Assembly: GCF_046546335.1 (NCBI RefSeq)
Contig: NZ_JBKGYA010000019.1
DNA: 22,457 bases
Origin: Thiohalospira sp046546335
Lineage (GTDB): Bacteria; Pseudomonadota; Gammaproteobacteria; Thiohalospirales; Thiohalospiraceae
Reading direction: 5' to 3' (one strand)
The position numbers and the translations under genes are program-made. A model generated the notes under the pieces. That model searched no databases. It had not been told where the DNA came from and saw only the letters and a list, made by a program, of their open reading frames with translations. This document shows positions 16,647 to 22,457 of this stretch, piece after piece (within the stretch, counting starts at the first letter, position 1; each line of letters opens with the position of its first letter).

Positions 16647-18653
16647 ATGCCCCGACCCGACGTCGACGAACGCATTCCCCGGCTGCACGGTCGCCAGCGC
16701 CTGATCCACTACCTCCTGATCTGGATGGGCCCCTCGGCGCTGGTCGTGGTCGCGTTCGCCGTCATCCAGCACCTCTTCGTCCAGCGCCTGCCGCTGTCCG
16801 ATCTCACGGCCTCCATCTACCTTATCCCCGCGGTGGTCGGCAGCCTTTTCGGCCTGCTCGTGGCGCGCGCCCGGGAGATGCAGCGCGAGACTCGCGCCGC
16901 AGTGGCGCTGCTGGACAAGCACGAGCGGGAAATGGAGCGGCTGAACACCCACCTCGAGGACCAGGTAGCCGTCCGGACCCGCAACCTCGAGCAGCAGCAG
17001 GCACTGCAGCGCAGCCTGCTCGACGCCCTCCCGGAAATCATACTCCTGACGGACGGCCAGCACCTCACCGAGGCGAATGCCGCCTTCTTCCACCTCTTCC
17101 CGGAGTACGGCAGCCTCGACGAATTCCGCGCCGAACAGGGCTGCATCAGCCAGCTCTTCGAGCCGGCCGAGGACCCGGCGGTCCTCACGCCGGATGACCG
17201 CGACTGGGTCCGCCGCTGCGCCAAGCGCCCGGAACAGGTCCACAAGGCGATCCTGCGCCGCCGGGACCGACGCTGGGTCTTCGACGTCAACGCCCGGGCG
17301 CTGCCCGAGATCGAGGAGGGCTCCTACGTGGTCAGCCTGGCCGACATCACGGCCCTGGAGCAGACCCGGGAACGGCTCCAGGAGGCCTCTGCCGCCCTGC
17401 GCCACCAGCTCTACATCGACGACCTCACCGGGCTCCCGAATCGCGCCCGCCTGCTGGCCGATCTGGAGCGAACCAGCGAACCCGTCCTCCTCATCCTGAA
17501 TATCGACAACTTTCGGGAGATCAATGACTTCTTCGGTCACGCCACGGGGGATTCCATCCTCCGTGAGGTAGCAGCCCGTCTCAGCGCCAGCCTGCCGGAC
17601 GGGACCGGGCCCCTCTACCGGGTCGGGGGCGATGAATACGCCCTCCTCTACGCCGGCTGCGCCGACCAGCCGCCGCCGGAACGCCTGGCGGCACGGCTGG
17701 TCGATGCCGTGCGGGCGACCCCGTTCTACGGGGACACCGACGCCGGAGTGATACTCAGCGTGACGGTGGGGGTCGTCAGTGGCGAGCAGGGATTGGTGGA
17801 TCCCTTCACCGCCGCCGACCTGGCACTCAAGACCGCCCGCTCCCGCCACCTGGACTGGCTCCCCTACAGCGAGGGGCTGGAGACCCATCGCGAATACGGC
17901 GAGAACATCCGCCGGGTCCAGGTCCTGCGCGAGGCCCTGGACGCCGGGCGGGTGGAGCCGGCGTACCAGCCCATCCTCGACCTCGACAGCGGCCGGGTGA
18001 CCCACTTCGAGTGCCTGGCCCGCCTGCACACCGCCGACGGCCGCGTGGTGCTCCCCCGCGAATTCCTCCCGGCCGCCCACACCACCCGGCTCTATCCCCG
18101 CATCACCCTGGCCATGGTGAACCACGCCTGCCGGGACTTCGCCGAACGCACCGAGCACTTCAGCCTCAACCTCTCCATGAGCGACATCCTCGACGAGGCC
18201 ACCGTGGAGGGGCTGCTGGGCACCATCCAGCGGACCGGCACCGGCGAGCGGGTAGTCTTCGAGATCCTCGAGTCCGAGGGGCTGAGCGAGCCCCAGCGCT
18301 TCGCCCGCTTCATGGAGCGCGCCCGGGCGCTGGGCTGCCGCTTCGCCATCGACGACTTCGGCGCCGGCTTCGCCAACTTCGAGTACATTACCAAGCTGGA
18401 GGTGGATCTCCTCAAGATCGACGCCAGCCTCATCCGGGAGCTCGACCACGAGCCGGCGGCGCGGGTGGTGGTGGACACCATCCGCCGCTTCGCCCACCGC
18501 CTGGGGATCGAGACGGTGGCCGAATACGTCCACAGCCCCGGGATCCTCGAGGCGGTGCGCGAGCTCGACATCGACTACGCCCAGGGCTACCACGTCGGCC
18601 AGCCGGGATCGCCGTCGACCCTCCCGCCCGTCCCCGCCTCCCGGGCCGGCTAG
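16647..18653 (+). CDS. Membrane-bound PAS-GGDEF-EAL protein (cyclic di-GMP turnover)
   Basis: A 668-residue inner-membrane signalling protein. Two hydrophobic segments (about 20-46 and 53-75) are followed by a coiled-coil-like stretch (76-125), a PAS-like sensor (about 127-250, ending VVSLADITALEQ), a GGDEF domain (about 258-410) and an EAL domain (about 420-655). The GGDEF motif reads GGDEY (327-331), with upstream YIDDLTGLPNRARLL intact. The EAL motif reads E455-C-L, with the other phosphodiesterase residues present: LNLSMS (Asn), FEILES (Glu), Asp569-Asp570 in IDDFGAG, LKID (Lys), ETVAEY (Glu) and AQGYHVGQP (Gln). Phosphodiesterase activity is therefore plausible; cyclase activity is less certain. 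The gene sits between hflD and acnA, apparently with its own promoter. The signal sensed is unknown. Confidence 0.9.
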   Translation: MPRPDVDERIPRLHGRQRLIHYLLIWMGPSALVVVAFAVIQHLFVQRLPLSDLTASIYLIPAVVGSLFGLLVARAREMQRETRAAVALLDKHEREMERLNTHLEDQVAVRTRNLEQQQALQRSLLDALPEIILLTDGQHLTEANAAFFHLFPEYGSLDEFRAEQGCISQLFEPAEDPAVLTPDDRDWVRRCAKRPEQVHKAILRRRDRRWVFDVNARALPEIEEGSYVVSLADITALEQTRERLQEASAALRHQLYIDDLTGLPNRARLLADLERTSEPVLLILNIDNFREINDFFGHATGDSILREVAARLSASLPDGTGPLYRVGGDEYALLYAGCADQPPPERLAARLVDAVRATPFYGDTDAGVILSVTVGVVSGEQGLVDPFTAADLALKTARSRHLDWLPYSEGLETHREYGENIRRVQVLREALDAGRVEPAYQPILDLDSGRVTHFECLARLHTADGRVVLPREFLPAAHTTRLYPRITLAMVNHACRDFAERTEHFSLNLSMSDILDEATVEGLLGTIQRTGTGERVVFEILESEGLSEPQRFARFMERARALGCRFAIDDFGAGFANFEYITKLEVDLLKIDASLIRELDHEPAARVVVDTIRRFAHRLGIETVAEYVHSPGILEAVRELDIDYAQGYHVGQPGSPSTLPPVPASRAG

Positions 18654-18682
18654 GCCGCTTCCCCGCGCCGACCCGGGGCCGG

Positions 18683-18688
18683 TATACT
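18683..18688 (+). promoter_or_regulatory. Candidate -10 element for acnA-purB
   Basis: TATACT stands out in a GC-rich 106-bp gap and would start transcription near 18695, about 65 nt before the acnA ATG. The region 17-18 bp upstream (TTCCCC at 18659) is a poor -35, so an activator or another sigma factor may be involved. A small CCCCG/CGGGG hairpin (18661-18678) lies in the spacer. Confidence 0.4.
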
Positions 18689-18759
18689 GACGTCCATCCG
18701 GACAGCCCCCGGCGCGACCCCGGGCGGGTACGCGCCCCTTTGCCCCACGAGGAGGCCCC

Positions 18760-21504
<2,745 letters not shown>

Positions 21505-21513
21505 GGAGGTATC

Positions 21514-22457
21514 ATGGAACTCTCCCCCCTCACCGCCATCTCCCCCATCGACGGCCGCTACGGCGGCCGTACCGAGGAACTGCGGCCGGTCTTCAGCGAG
21601 TACGGCCTCATCCGCCACCGCGTCCTGGTGGAGGTGCGCTGGCTGCAGATGCTCGCCGACCGTTCCGAGATCGCCGAGGTACCGGCCTTCTCGGATGAGG
21701 CCCGGGCCATCCTGAACGGGATCGTCGACGGTTTCGACGAGGCCGCCGCCGCCCGGGTGAAGTCCATCGAGGCGACCACCAACCACGACGTCAAGGCGGT
21801 GGAGTACTACCTCAAGGAGCGCATCGCCGGCAACGCCGAGCTGGAGGCGGTGAGCGAGTTCATCCACTTCGCCTGCACCTCCGAGGACATCAACAACCTC
21901 GCCTGGGCGCTCATGCTCCGGGAGGCGCGGACCCAGTCCCTGCTGCCGGCCATGGACGAGCTGGTGGATCGGGTCACCGAGCTGGCCGACGAGCTGGCCG
22001 AGGTCCCCATGCTCGCCCGCACCCACGGCCAGCCCGCCTCCCCCACGACGGTGGGCAAGGAGCTGGCCAACGTCGCCTTCCGCCTGCGGCGCCAGCGCGA
22101 GCAGGTGGTCATGGTCCCCATGCTGGGCAAGATCAACGGCGCCGTGGGCAACTACAACGCCCACCTGGTCGCCTACCCGGAGGTGGACTGGCCCGACCTG
22201 GCGCGCCGCTTCGTCCGCGACCTGGGCCTGGACTGGAACCCCTATACCACCCAGATCGAGCCCCACGACTGGATCGCCGAGCTGTTCGACGCCACCACCC
22301 GGTTCAACACCGTCCTCACCGACCTCTGCCGGGACATCTGGGGCTACATCTCCTGGGGCTACTTCCGCCAGCGCACGGTGGCCGGCGAGGTGGGCTCCTC
22401 CACCATGCCCCACAAGGTCAACCCCATCGACTTCGAGAACGCCGAGGGCAACCTGGG
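21514..22457 (+). CDS. purB: Adenylosuccinate lyase, N-terminal part, truncated by window edge
   Basis: PurB catalyses two fumarate-releasing steps of purine synthesis: SAICAR to AICAR and adenylosuccinate to AMP. About 314 codons are present; roughly the last third is outside the window. It begins MELSPLTAISPIDGRYGGRTEELRPVFSE, as the long gammaproteobacterial PurB type does. It shows IEATTNHDVKAVEYYLKE, EFIHFACTSEDINNLAWALML, the catalytic-His region ARTHGQPASPTTVGKE, and the fumarase/ASL signature GSSTMPHKVNPIDFENAEGN close to the edge. A strong GGAGG ribosome site sits right after the acnA stop codon, so translation is probably coupled to acnA. Confidence 0.97.
   Translation, partial: MELSPLTAISPIDGRYGGRTEELRPVFSEYGLIRHRVLVEVRWLQMLADRSEIAEVPAFSDEARAILNGIVDGFDEAAAARVKSIEATTNHDVKAVEYYLKERIAGNAELEAVSEFIHFACTSEDINNLAWALMLREARTQSLLPAMDELVDRVTELADELAEVPMLARTHGQPASPTTVGKELANVAFRLRRQREQVVMVPMLGKINGAVGNYNAHLVAYPEVDWPDLARRFVRDLGLDWNPYTTQIEPHDWIAELFDATTRFNTVLTDLCRDIWGYISWGYFRQRTVAGEVGSSTMPHKVNPIDFENAEGNL

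Overview
The window is about 22.5 kb of very GC-rich, densely coding bacterial chromosome. Every gene I recognise is a proteobacterial core gene. The gene order follows two blocks that I remember as neighbours in E. coli and relatives: trxB / ftsK-lolA-rarA, and aat-infA-clpA-clpS-cspD-icd-nudJ-mnmA-hflD-purB. This points to a gammaproteobacterium. The high GC and the acidic linker in ClpA would suit a halophilic or alkaliphilic member of the Ectothiorhodospiraceae/Chromatiales, but that placement is an inference. I see no rRNA, tRNA, CRISPR array, insertion sequence or prophage.

Layout. Positions 1-3530 (minus) hold an ftsK-lolA-rarA operon; rarA runs off the left edge. A divergent intergenic region leads to trxB (3822-4799, plus). 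After it come a secreted TraF/FadL-like outer-membrane barrel, a FemAB-like acyltransferase, aat and bpt; the last three overlap by start/stop codons. infA follows with its own promoter and converges on clpS-clpA (minus, 9117-11760). cspD is divergent from clpS and converges on icd (minus) with only 9 bp between the stop codons. nudJ stands alone. mnmA-hflD, a membrane GGDEF/EAL protein, acnA and the start of purB (cut by the right edge) fill the rest on the plus strand.

How the genes fit together. Aat and Bpt attach destabilising Leu/Phe to protein N-termini, ClpS recognises those N-degrons, and ClpA (with ClpP, not in the window) unfolds the substrates. So a nearly complete bacterial N-degron pathway lies within 4.5 kb. 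The gene overlapping aat belongs to a family related in fold to aminoacyl-tRNA-dependent transferases, so three such enzymes may be made from one transcript. Icd and AcnA are consecutive TCA-cycle enzymes. MnmA, HflD and PurB form the usual mnmA-hflD-purB group, here split by the GGDEF/EAL gene and acnA. Compared with my memory of the E. coli order, lrp, cydDC and rluE are absent and the TraF-like, FemAB-like, GGDEF/EAL and acnA genes are added.

The most unusual feature is not a gene. Two long hairpin elements, 13792-13910 and 14519-14639, flank nudJ in opposite orientations. Both have a 51-nt inner core that differs at one position, and the core itself folds into small hairpins. Each core is enclosed by a 34-35 bp stem, and the two stems differ in sequence although each is nearly perfectly self-complementary. 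A possible degenerate third relative lies at 13709-13788. A conserved core with self-paired but divergent stems looks like selection on structure and deserves a genome-wide search.
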